Part shown: piece after piece, positions 1 to 10,796 of the stretch
Position numbering within the stretch: the stretch's first letter is position 1
How the letters are laid out: every line of letters begins with the position of its first letter
DNA from: Arenicola marina
Lineage: Eukaryota > Annelida > Polychaeta > Arenicolidae
DNA length: 64,000 nucleotides
Reading direction: 5' to 3'
Assembly (NCBI GenBank): GCA_964019135.1
Contig: OZ025260.1
Location: 13,944,254-14,008,253 of the forward strand
Made by a program: the position numbers and the translations under genes
The notes under the pieces: model-generated
The model's input: the letters and a program-made list of their open reading frames with translations, nothing else
Databases searched by the model: none
What the model was told of the DNA's origin: nothing

Positions 1-796
1 TGGGGCGAATACCAGGATATCGTGGTGGGGTGAATACCAGGATATCGTGATGGGGTGAATACCAGAGTATCGTGGTGGGGTGAATGCCGGGATATCGTGG
101 TGGGGTGGATACCAGTATATCGTGGTGGGGAGAATACCAGGATATGGTGAATACCAGGATATCGTGGTGGGGTGAATACCAGGATATCGTGGTGGGGTGA
201 ATACCAGGATATCGCGGTGGGGTGAATACCAGGGTATCGCGGTTGGGTGAATACCATGATATCGTGGTGGGGTGAATACCAGGATATCGCGGTGGCGTGA
301 ATACCAGGGTATCGCGGTTGGGTGAATATCAGGATATCGTGAATACCAGGATATCGTGGTTGGTGAATACCATGATATCGTGGTGGGGTGAATACCAGGA
401 TATCGTGGTGGGGTGAATACCAGGATAAGGTGAATACCAGGATATCGTGGTGGGGTGAATACCAGGATATCGTGGTGGGGTGAATACCAGGATATCGTGG
501 TGGGGTGAATACCAGGATATCGTGGTGGGGTGAATACCAGGATATCGTGGTGGGGTGACTACCAGGATATCGTGGTGGGGTGACTACCAGGATGTCGTGG
601 TGGGGTGAATACCAGGATATCGTGGTGGGGTGACTACCAGGATATCGTGGTGGGGTGACTACCAGGATGTCGTGGTGGGTTGAATACCAGGATATAGTGG
701 TGGGGTGAATGCCAGGATATCGCGCTAGGATGAATAATAGGATATCGCGGTAGGATGAATACTAGGATATCGCGGTGGGGTGAATACCAGGATATC
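1..796. repeat. 25-bp minisatellite, runs off the left edge
   Basis: The period is 25 bp with core CAGGATATCGTGGTGGGG followed by TGAATAC; there are about 31 copies and some truncated units. Most units carry a GATATC hexamer. Units from about 720 onward are more diverged (CGCGCTAGGATGAATAATAG), as expected at an array edge. The array begins before base 1, so its true length is unknown. The 66-codon minus-strand frame at 634-834 is a product of the repeat, not a gene. Confidence 0.97.
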
Positions 797-963
797 AGGC
801 CCAGCAACAAACGTCTTTCATGAATAAGATACATGTAGTTCCACTTAAAGTGGACATTTTCTTGAGCATCAAATCAATCGCTATATATCAGTTTACCTAT
901 GGAACTGTCGATAATGGCTAACCTTTCTTGAAACTCGCAATGAATGCGTTACCCATATGCTGG

Positions 964-1110
964 TGACGTCAGATGTGTGAAACATATCGTTGACGTCACG
1001 AAGACATGTGAAACACATATCGTTTAAGTCACGAAAACATGTGAAGCACATATCGTTTACGTCACGAAGACATGTGAAACACAAATCGTTTACGTCATGT
1101 GACATGTGGT
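964..1110. repeat. 33-bp degenerate tandem repeat
   Basis: Four to five imperfect copies of a unit containing ACGTCACGAAGACATGTG and AACACATATCGTTT. The first two copies contain the palindrome TGACGTCA (964-971 and 991-998). No gene is seen here. Confidence 0.85.
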
Positions 1111-1174
1111 ACATACACTAGCAACGTATACATGTTTATAAATATTATATGTCGAAATACTTTCACGTCCCCAA

Positions 1175-1395
1175 TAAATGCTTTACCCATACACCGCCAA
1201 TGAATGTGTTAGCCATACATTGCCTACGTCACCAATGAGTGTTACCCATACATTGTTTACGTCACCAATGAATGTGCGACCCATACATTGCTTACGTCAC
1301 CGATGAATGTGTTACCCATACATTGCTTACGTCACCAATGAATGTGCGACCCATACATTGCTTACGTCACCAATGAATGTGCTAGCCATACATCG
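1175..1395. repeat. 35-bp tandem repeat
   Basis: About six copies of a 35-bp unit with core CCCATACATTGCTTACGTCA preceded by CAATGAATGTG. It shares the TACGTCA half with the 33-bp repeat just upstream, so the two may have a common origin. The flanking 1,396-1,790 is unique sequence with a run of C at about 1,731 and no recognisable gene. Confidence 0.85.
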
Positions 1396-1790
1396 TTTTC
1401 GCCAATATGCTTCCAACGGGCTATAATTCTTTTCTCTCAGACTTGTTTATGTGGTTTACAAACACCCATAGTCTCCGGCAAGTAGCACGCACTTTTTCCC
1501 CTTCACACGCCACACGGTGGACACAACGATGTTCTTCAACACCAAATAGCAGCCTGCGAACATCCTTATGGCTTCAGCGAAGATAACATTTGTTATGGTT
1601 TGAACTTGAGTCAAGACGGACAGAAAGCTGTTGGGAACACAGATTTTGTAATAGTGCGGTACAGTATCAAAGCCGGCAGGTTGGGCAGACTCTGCAGACT
1701 CCCAAACGCGGGAAACGAGCTGGACTCGCCCCCCCCCCCACCCCCCGCCCTGCGGAGAGGAATGCCTGACATTCAGGACCGGGAATAATA

Positions 1791-1801
1791 AAGATGGCGG
1801 C
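1791..1801 (+). promoter_or_regulatory. YY1-type motif AAGATGGCGGC
   Basis: The 11-mer matches the classical YY1 consensus AAGATGGCGGC exactly. In animal genomes this motif sits just downstream of transcription starts and often contains the initiator ATG, as it would here (ATG at 1,794). A CTCF-like motif follows 40 bp later. The motif identity is seen directly; function is inference. Confidence 0.3.
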
Positions 1802-2033
1802 GAGACCCTTCGTCGTACAGCCCCTAATACGATCTCCCGACAGAGGGCGCTCCGCTTACGCTGTAGTCCCTTTGCCCCACGTCAAATTTAACTATCAGAA
1901 TTATCTTTCATATGCGAAATTGAAAATGAACATAATCGAAGATATAATAGCAGTTTGGCATCGAATACACCAATGTGTATTACTTACTGCGCTATATTGT
2001 AATTTATTTGATTTTGATCAATTAGAAGTCTAA
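1794..2033 (+). CDS. Hypothetical 79-codon ORF, unsupported
   Basis: An ATG in a good Kozak context (A at -3, G at +4) inside the YY1-type motif opens a 79-codon frame beginning MAARPFVVQPLIRSP. No family is recognised. The first 30 or so residues look more protein-like than the AT-rich remainder, so if real it may be only a first exon that leaves this frame at a donor not identified here. An ORF of this length is expected by chance in 64 kb, so the only real support is the motif context. Confidence 0.15.
   Translation: MAARPFVVQPLIRSPDRGRSAYAVVPLPHVKFNYQNYLSYAKLKMNIIEDIIAVWHRIHQCVLLTALYCNLFDFDQLEV
1836..1851 (+). promoter_or_regulatory. CTCF-like motif
   Basis: The sequence CCGACAGAGGGCGCT fits the CTCF core CCASYAGRKGGCRC at 12 of 14 positions, including the full AGAGGGCGC half. 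Binding is inferred only. Confidence 0.25.
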
Positions 2034-2290
2034 TTACTTTCGAACTATGTTTTTGAGTTCGATCGAGGTCAAAGGCGTGAAGCGCCTTGAACTTTGACCC
2101 CATGATATTTTAAAATACGTTTTCGCTTAACACCCCAATTGTGATTGTACGACAAGGGAACGGAATATGTTTTCAAATTCTGCGTCGAAAATGCAGTTCA
2201 ATCTCAACAACCATCCAAAGCCATTCGTGAGCCCAGCACCGTTGATGTCACGTTGGCGGTCACGTGAGGCAGAGGTGATGTGAGGAACAG

Positions 2291-2304
2291 GCTCCCTCTG
2301 CTGG
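2291..2304 (-). promoter_or_regulatory. CTCF-like motif (minus strand)
   Basis: On the minus strand CCAGCAGAGGGAGC matches CCASYAGRKGGCRC at 13 of 14 positions. It faces the plus-strand motif at 1,836, about 450 bp away, in convergent orientation. Confidence 0.25.
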
Positions 2305-4337
2305 CAGAGTGCCCCCAATCGCTTCCTTAGGTAATTGGTATAGGTGCGACGTGTGGGGATGACCTATGTAGGTGCGCGCAGCGAGATGGAAATCTGGATG
2401 TCTCCGCCGGGGGGGGGGGGGGGGTGAGAGGGGTGAACATAGTGAGAGAGGGTGAGACGGGGTGAGACGCCATTCGGACTGAAAAGCAGCAGACGACATT
2501 TGGACTGAAAAAGGCGCCAAAGCGATCAGGAAGCAATTGACCTTGAGTTGGCACTTTATGGCATTGGCCCCGACCTGTGCCGGCCAATGAAGTGCTAGAC
2601 TGGAACCACACCGGCTAGGGGGTGGGTGGGGGTGAGGCGGGGGGTGGAGGGTGATGTGTAGGGGTGGATAGCCAGCGGGAGGGATACCCAGGGGGCGGGT
2701 GGTGGTGAGGCGCGGGTGGAGGGGGGGGGGCGTGGGGCGGGTGCATGTGTAGGGAAGGATAGCTAGCGGAGGGGATACCCAGGAAGTGGGGTGCGGTCTG
2801 TGGGCTGGGGAGATGGGCGGGCTTGGGGCGGGAGGGACGACGTTAGATGTTCTAATATGAAACAGACTTTTCCAGGGGAGAGCACCATTGGGATTCCCAG
2901 CATGGTGTAAGCAAGGACTTACGGGCCTCCGGTGCCTATTGGATATTTGTGTTCATGCAATTAGGAGTCTTCACTACCATTGAATTAAAACAAACGGACA
3001 TTACACTGGACATCATATGGGTTAATGTTGGGCTTGAGACCGAAGAAAAAAAGTGAGATGCACAGGCACAGTAAATCAGCAAAGAGAGAGAGAGAGGGGG
3101 GTGGGGTATGATATCTGGGTGCACCCCCCCCCCCCTCCCCCACCACCCTCTTTCGACTAATTTACGCTGCCTGTGGCCAGATGTATAGCGTAAAAAGGAG
3201 ACGAAGCGGACCCACTGGGAAGATCAGCGGAACCAGAGAGGGGCGTAAGCCCCTCCTCCCTCCGCCACCCTCTTCCACTCCGCTCGCAAACACGGTTCAG
3301 GGGAGGATGGACGTCTGATAAACTTTCATCTCATGTCATGTCATATAAATACGGATCGAGGGGGAGAAGGGGAGGGCGGGGGGCAAAACAAATGTTCTTC
3401 CCACACCAATCTTGAGCCGGCCACCGAGGACTGTCAGAGCTAGGACATGGAGTCTGCTGTCTGCACTAACTGGTGCACCGGAAGTGCCATGGCGCAGCCG
3501 GAAGTGTGCTTTGTTGCCGGGCAGAGCCGCCAGAGCGCCCACGGGGATTCCAAGGGGGTGATACACAGCAAACCCCTTACGTCACTGCCCTATTTCGGCA
3601 GTAACACCGGCCTGGAATGACCTTGGTGTGTGGGCTGATTGTACAGGAGAAGAATTGACCGAGCCGTTCACACTCGACACGCCCAACCCCCACGCCCCCC
3701 GCCTCCTCATACGCCACGGACACAACAAAGCGTTATCTACCGTCTCGAGATACAACCCGCGGTATTATCGCTCAGGTCACGTGGCGTGGAAAAAAAACGC
3801 CCACCCCCCTACCCCATCCGACCCTCACCCCACACCGCCCTGTGCGCGCAGGCTGCCGACTCACACATACAAATTAGTTTCTCCGAACGCCAAAGTTTAG
3901 CCGCCGAGCAAGAGCGTGACGACGAGAGTTGGACGAGAGCGCGGGCGAGAAAATGCGAGAGAAGCACTTGTCCATTACCAGTGGTTACATGGCACAGTTC
4001 TTTGCCTGGTCCTAGCCGGCGACACACAGCGTACAACTACCGTGTTGTGTATCGCGGCTTAGCTGATTACTCCAGCGCCAAACTCAAGGCGCCCTCCCCC
4101 GTCTGATGAGTCAGCGCATTAGGGCCGTTACCACGCAATAACAATGCCTATCTGTCTGAGTGTATACAACCTCGGGCCCCGGGCTCTTGCTGGCTCACCG
4201 GGGGAGGGGGGGGGGGGGGTGGAAACGGAAGGGAATCGGCAGAAAGGTGGGCAAGAGAGAGGGAGGGAGGGCAGGGGCCGGAGATAACAATGTAAGAGAG
4301 TGGCAGGCAGTGAACGTTAGCGTGACTCACAATAGGT

Positions 4338-4347
4338 TCTCGCGAGA
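4338..4347. promoter_or_regulatory. TCTCGCGAGA palindrome
   Basis: Perfect copy of the TCTCGCGAGA decamer known as a core promoter element in vertebrates and linked to ZBTB33 (Kaiso)-type binding. A second perfect copy is at 44,908. No transcript could be tied to it. Confidence 0.3.
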
Positions 4348-5101
4348 TCTGACGTGTTTGTGAAGCTGCAGAGATCAGGAGATGGCCTGCCTGTGCCTTA
4401 TTCGTTAGTAGCCGAGACATCTGGCGAGGTTTCTTTACATTTTATCCGCGGTTGGACTGTGCATAAATTCTGATTAGCTCAACAGATACGTACGCAGTCT
4501 GTGAAATGCCCCTAGCTCCGCACCACATCACACCACATCGCCCTACGCTACCACATCGCCCTACGCCACCACACCGCACATAACCCTCCCAAACTACCCA
4601 AGCCACCCACCCATAATTATAATGCCTTGACTGATGCAGAGGCTTACAATACAAGCATGTTCAGAATAGCGATGGACGCTGAAATGGAATAGCAGGTAAT
4701 CCTGTTCTTCATGGCAAGCGCGGCACCAGAAGACTAACTTGGGTCCCAGATTGCAGCGGAATTTCGAGGCAGCGTTTGGCTCAGGTGGTGGTGCTGACGG
4801 TGGAGAGGTAGAGGAAGAGGGGTGGTGGTGGGGGCGGGGGGGCGTGGGAATGATGGTAGGCGTAGGTGGTGGATGGTGGTGCCGGTGCTGGTATGTGGTA
4901 GGTAGTGACGGCGGTGGCGGTGGCAGGGATGAGGTTAGCTGAATGGATGCTCTGCAATAGTGTCTTGGGCCTGCTGCTTGTATTGCTTACGCAAATGAAG
5001 TAAAGGTGCGGGCGCCGCGGGAGTTTGTTTCTCTATAGACCCGAGAATCGCGCCACAAGCGACATAAGGAGGATGCAGGTGAGGGGTGGGGTGGGATGAG
5101 A

Positions 5102-6650
5102 GGCAGGGCCACAGAAAGGGGGGGGCGGATCGCAGCGAGGGGGGAAGGACTGTAGTGAGGGGGGCAGGACTGCAGGGAGGGGGGCAGGACCGCAGTGAGG
5201 GGGACAGGACCGCAGTGAGGGAGGCAGTACCGCAGTGAGAGGGGCAAGACCGCAGGGAGGGGGGCAAGACCACAGTGAGCGGGACAGGACCACAGTGAGG
5301 GGGGCAGGACTGCAGTGAGAAGGGCAGGACTGCAGTGAGGGGGACAGGACCGCAGTGAGGGGGGCAGGACTGCAGTGAGGGGAGCAGGACCGCAGTGAGA
5401 AGGGCAGGACTGCAGTGAGGGGGACAGGACCGCAGTGAGGGGGGGCAGGACTGCAGTGAGAAGGGCAGGACTGCAGTGAGGGGGGCAGGACCGCAGTGAG
5501 AGGGGCAAGACCGCAGGGAGGGGGGCAAGACCAGAGTGAGCGGGACAGGACCACAGTGAGGGGGGCAGGACTCCAGTGAGAAGGGCAGGACTGCAGTGAG
5601 GGGGACAGGACCGCAGTGTGGGAGGCAGTACCGCAGTGAGAGGGGCAAGACCGCAGGGAGGGGGGCAAGACCACAGTGAGCGGGACAGGGCCGCAGTGAG
5701 GGGGACAGGACCGCAGTGAGGGGGGCAGGACCGCAGTGAGGGGAACAGGACCGCAGTGAGGGGGGCAGGACTGCAGTGAGATGGGCAGGACTGCAGTGAG
5801 GGGGACAGGACCGCAGTGAGGGAGGCAGGACTGCAGTGAGAAGGGCAGGACTGCAGTGAGGGGGGCAGGACTGCAGTGAGGGGGGCAGTACCGCAGTGAA
5901 AGGGGCATGACCGCATTGAGGGGGGCAAGACCAAAGTGAGCGGGACAGGACCGCAGTGAGGGGGGCAGGACTGCAGTGAGAAGAGCAGGACTGCAGTGAG
6001 GGGGACAGGACCGCAGTGAGGGGGGCAGGACTGCAGTGAGAAGGGCAGGACTGCAGTGAGGGGGGCAGGACCGCAGTGAGGGGGACGCGACCGCATTGAG
6101 GGGGGCAGGACTGCAGTGAGAAGGGCAGGACTGCAGTGAGGGGGGCAGGACTGCAGTGAGAAGGGCAGGACTGCAGTGAGGGGGACAGGACTGCAGTGAG
6201 AAGGGCAGGACTGCAGTGAGGGGGGCAGTACTGCAGTGAGAACTGCAGGACTGCAGTGAGGGGGACAGGACCGCAGTGAGGGGGGCAGGACTGCAGTGAG
6301 AAGGGCAGGACTGCAGTGAGGGGGGCAGGACCGCAGTGAGGGGGACAGGACTGCAGTGAGAAGGGCAGGACTGCAGTGAGGGGCGCAGGACCGCAGTGAG
6401 GGGGACAGGACCGCAGTGATGGGGGCAGGATCGCAGTGAGGGGGACAGGACTGCAGTGAGAAGGGCAGAACTGCAGTGAGGGGGGCAGGACCGCAGTGAG
6501 GGGGACAGGACCGCAGTGAGGGGGGCAGGACTGCAGTGAGAAGGGTAGGACTGTAGTGAGGGGGGCAGGACCGCAGTGAGGGGGGGGCAGGACTGCAGTG
6601 AGAAGGGCCGGACTGCAGTGAGGGGGGCAGGACCGCAGTTAGGGGATAGG
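5102..6650. repeat. 20-bp minisatellite, about 77 copies
   Basis: The period is exactly 20 bp, with two alternating unit types, AGGACTGCAGTGAGAAGGGC and AGGACCGCAGTGAGGGGGGC. Many units carry a CTGCAG hexamer. Because 20 is not a multiple of 3 and the unit has no stop on the minus strand, all three minus frames are open (up to 567 codons, Cys/Pro/Ser/Leu-rich, 20-residue period). These frames are products of the repeat. Edges at 5,102-5,130 and 6,610-6,650 are degenerate. Confidence 0.97.
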
Positions 6651-7924
6651 ACGGTATTGATGTGGAAAAACCGACTTGCCAAGGGGAGTGCTAGGAGCGA
6701 CTCGAACGAACCTGGCTGTTTGGTTCTCTCTCTCAATATTTGGCTCAGCTTTTATCTTAGCTGAATTCTGTCTCTTGTTTGCGCTCAGGGGTACCTGGGC
6801 GTTGGGCCTTTAATATTCTTCCTATCTTGTTGAATATTTTGATGTGTTCTGTTTCACGCTTTCACGTTATTTCATCAGGCTTGTATTCTCTCTTCTATTC
6901 CCTTTATCTGACCCCAAAACAAACCATGGAGGCTAACCCCAGCAAACCGACCCACCCATTTGCTTCCTGTGTCCGCCACGTCGCCCCCCCCCCCCTCCCC
7001 CCTCAAGTCCACAACCCCCCCCCCTCCCCCCACTAGCATACCCATTCCAGGGGCCCCAGACTCCGCAGACGTCTCTGTTTGTCCGAAGCCCAGGGACTGG
7101 CCAGAAGCTACATCTGCATCAGCGGCGCAATCATCCTGTGCAAGGTGGGTTGTGGGTTGTGTGTTGAGTTGGGGGAGAGGCAAAACGGGGGGGGGAGGCG
7201 GGATGGGGGAGGGGGGTGGATGGGTGTGGGTGGGTGTGTGGTGGCAGAGGTAGGTGGGTGTGGTGGGGAGGGGGAAGGTGGGTAGGGCGGGGGAGGGGGT
7301 GAAGAGGGGTGGAGAGGGGTGGACGGGAAGGGAAGAGGGGGGGGGGGTGATATGGGGGGGGGGGCAGGCCCAGCCGCGGAATGCGAAAACGAGTCTCTGG
7401 GAGTGGATTCAGTCAGAGTCTGGACTTCGCCGTAGCCAGAATAGATGGCGAGCTCGCCGGCTTCATCCGGGCACTGTCAGGTGGATCTCAAAAATGAAGA
7501 AATTCCTGGAGGGGCCCATGGCGGTGGTGGGGGGTGGAGTGGTCGATGCAAGAGCGAGCGCCCAAACGTATACAAAAGTGAGCCTTTGAAGCACTTTCAT
7601 TGTTGTCGAAGATGGGAATATACATGGCCACACTTACAAAGGAGACTCCGGAAGGGAGGCTATCACTTTGTCCTACCCCCTCTACCCCCTCCGTTGCCAG
7701 GTCACGCACCGAGACTCCACCCCCCCCCCTTGGTAGTGGTATACGTGACGTTGCAGGCGCCACATTGTGGGCCGACACAACAGCAATATATTCCGGTTGA
7801 CGCCCATCGTCGTGCAGCTTGTGAACGACCACACATCCCCGGCCGCCTGGGTATATAGCCGGTGGCACAGCCCCTGCCTCTGTTCCACAGATAACCTGTT
7901 GCTATACTGACTGTCATTGCATTT
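6651..7924. other. Unique and low-complexity spacer
   Basis: No gene is supported. The segment 6,980-7,035 is C-rich and 7,165-7,370 is G-rich (GGGGGTGG-type), and both generate spurious Pro- or Gly-rich frames. The remainder is ordinary unique sequence without recognisable coding signal. Confidence 0.6.
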
Positions 7925-9860
7925 ACCACAATGCCACATATCTCTGTTCTATTTACCACAATGAGACACAACTCTGTTCTATTGACCTCAATGGCACAAA
8001 CCTGTTCTATTGACCTCAATGGCACACACCTCTGTTCTATTGACCTCAATGACACACACCTCTGTTTTATTTACCACAATGACACACAACTCTGTTCTAT
8101 TGACCGCAATGGCACAAACCTGTTCTATTTACCTCAATGACACACAACTCTGTTCTATTGACCTCAATGGCACAAACCTGTTCTATTGACCTCAATGACA
8201 CACACCTCTGTTCTATTGACCTCAATGACACACAACTCTGTTCTATTGACCTCAATGGCACAAACCTGTTCTATTGACCTCAATGACACACACCTCTGTT
8301 CTATTGACCTCAGTGGCACACACCTCTATTCTATTGACCTCAATGACACACACCTCTGTTCTATTTACCACAATGACACACAACTCTGTTCTATTGACCT
8401 CAATGGCACACAACTCTGTTCTATTGACCTCAATGGCACAAACCTGTTCTATTGACCTCAATGACACACACCTCTGTTCTATTGACCTCAATGACACAAA
8501 CCTGTTCTATTGACCTCAATGACACACACCTCTGTTCTATTGACCTCAATGACACACACCTCTGTTCTATTTACCACAATGACACACAACTCTGTTCTAT
8601 TGACCTCAATGGCACAAACCTGTTCTATTGACCTCAATGGCACAAACCTGTTCTATTGACCTCAATGACACACACCTCTGTTCTATTGACCTCAATGACA
8701 CAAACCTGTTCTATTGACCTCAATGACACACACCTCTGTTCTATTGACCTCAATGACACACACCTCTGTTCTATTGACCTCAATGACCCACACCTCTGTT
8801 CTACTGACCTCAATGGCACAAACCTCTGTTCTATTGACCTCAATGACACAAACCTGTTCTATTGACCTCAATGACACACACCTGTTCTATTGACCTCAAT
8901 GACACATACCTCTGTTCTATTGACCTCAATGACACACATCTCTGTTCTATTGACCTCAATGACACATATCTCTGTTCTACTGACCTCAATGGCACATATC
9001 TCTGTTCTACTGACCTCAATGGCACAAACCTGTTCTATTGACCTCAGTGAGACACACCTCTGTTCTATTGACCTCAATGACACAAACCTGTTCTATTGAC
9101 CTCAATGGCACATACCTCTGTTCTACTGACCTCAATGGCACAAACCTGTTCTATTGACCTCAATCAGACACACCTCTGTTCTATTGATCTCAATGAGACA
9201 CAACTCTGTTCTATTAACCTCAATGACACACACCTCTGTTCTATTGACCTCAATGACACATACCTCTGTTCTATTGACCTCAATGACACACACCTCTGTT
9301 CTATTGACCTCAATGACACACACCTCTGTTCTATTGACCTCAATGGCACACACCTCTGTTCTATTGACCTCAATGGCACACACCTCTGTTCTATTGACCT
9401 CAATGGCACACACACCTCTGTTCTATTGACCTCAATGGCACACACCTCTGTTCTATTGACCTCAATGACACACACCTCTGTTCTATTGACCTCAATGACA
9501 CACCTCTGTTCTATTGACCTCAATGACACACACCTCTGTTCTATTGACCTCAATGGCACACACCTCTGTTCTATTGACCTCAATGACACACACCTCTGTT
9601 CAATTGACCTCAATGACACACACCTCTGTTCTATTGCCCTCAATGACACATACCTCTGTTCTATTGACCTCAGTGAGACTCATCTCTGTTCTATTGACCT
9701 CAATGGCACACACCTTTAATCTATTGACCTCAATGACACACACCTCTGTTCTATTGACCTCAATGACACACACCTCTGTTCTATTGACCTCAATGAGTCA
9801 CACACCTCTGTTCTATTGACCTCAATGAGATACACCTCTGTTTTATTGACCTTAGTGACA
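7925..9860. repeat. 30-bp minisatellite, about 65 copies, with 28-bp variants
   Basis: The unit is 30 bp with core CTGTTCTATTGACCTCAATG followed by ACACACACCT. In the left part (7,925-9,160) 28-bp units ending in GGCACAAACC are interspersed; from about 9,160 to 9,700 nearly all units are 30 bp and very similar. Ten-residue repeats (SIDLNDTHLC on plus, SLRSIEQRCV on minus) read through in several frames and are not genes. Confidence 0.97.
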
Positions 9861-10052
9861 CGTGAACGTTACCATTACCATATATAACACACCTTATTGC
9901 GTGTTTCGTTTCAACAGTATTTGTGCCGACCTGTTGCGAAGTGTGTTGTATGTATTGGTATCTAATATGATTTAGCTTATCCTTTGAAGTAATTGGAAAC
10001 ACCATCAACTCAACATTTTTCATGAATCATATTGAAATTTAACGATAAATGG

Positions 10053-10687
10053 ACATGACCCACATTAAAATCCCACATAGTGACCGATGATCGTGACCCA
10101 CATTAAAGTGCCACAAAGTGACCTATGATCATGACCCACATTAAAGTCCCACAAAGTGACCCATGATCATGACCCACATAAAAGTCTCAGAGTGACCAAT
10201 GGTAACGACCCACATTAATGTCCCACAAAGTGACCCATGATCACGACCCACATTAAAGTCCCACAAAGTGACCCATGATCATGACCCACATTAAAGTCCC
10301 ACAAAGTGACCCATGATCATGACCCACATTACAGTCCCACAAAGTGACCCGTGATGATGACCCACAAACTGACGCATGATCATGACCCACATTAAAGTCC
10401 CACAAAGTGACCCATGATCATGACCCACAATAAAGTCCCACAAAGTGACCCAATATCATGACCCACATTAAAGTCCCACAAAGTGACCCATGATCATGAA
10501 CCACATTAAAGTTCCACAAAGTGACCCATGATCACGACCCACATTAAAGCCCCACAAAGTGACCCATGATCATGACCCACATTAAAGTCCCACAAAATGA
10601 CGCATGATCATGACCCACATTAAAGTCCCACAGTGACCCATGATCACGACCCACATTAAGTCCCACCAAGGGACCAATGATCGTGAC
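10053..10687. repeat. 38-bp minisatellite in the intron after the large exon
   Basis: About 17 copies of a 38-bp unit with core AAAGTCCCACAAAGTGACCC followed by ATGATCATGACCCACATT. Many units contain TGATCA. It begins about 105 bp downstream (minus-strand sense) of the splice donor at 10,793, so it lies inside the following intron. Open frame continues into it from the exon only by chance. Confidence 0.95.
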
Positions 10688-10784
10688 TGCGTCGGGAGAG
10701 GATGGTGGTGGTGTGGGGGGGCGCACATTAAATATGATTAAATATAAAACAAGAAAAACGTGAAAACGAGAGAGGAGAGTCTCT

Positions 10785-10796
10785 GTCCTTACCTTG
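10785..10796 (-). other. Splice donor of the large coding exon
   Basis: The minus strand reads GACAAG|GTAAGG, an excellent 5' splice site. The last exon base is 10,793. The preceding reading frame ends on a complete lysine codon (AAG), so the exon ends in phase 0. Confidence 0.8.

Larger units (their letters stand above)
2034..5100. other. Gene-poor unique region with G-rich runs
   Basis: No coding exon could be supported. The stretch holds poly-G runs at about 2,410-2,424 and 4,200-4,220, a poly-C run near 3,125-3,140, GGGGTGGGG-type low complexity at 2,610-2,840 and 4,770-4,930, and a short imperfect repeat containing CACCACATCGCCCTACGC at about 4,520-4,580. Short proline- or glycine-rich frames here follow from base composition. 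Confidence 0.6.

Noticed and set aside
4987..6736. Cys/Pro/Ser/Leu-rich minus-strand frames of 237, 369 and 567 codons
   Set aside because: The three frames are phases of one 20-bp minisatellite and cannot all be protein; none has gene context.
7783..7796. AGCAATATATTCCG matching the inside-out right end of the TTAA element
   Set aside because: No TTAA flank and no further similarity; 14-bp AT-rich match is probably coincidence, though a genome search would settle it.
1..9860. Possible CRISPR-like arrays among the 30-38-bp repeats
   Set aside because: Units are directly contiguous without unique spacers and the sequence is eukaryotic; these are minisatellites.
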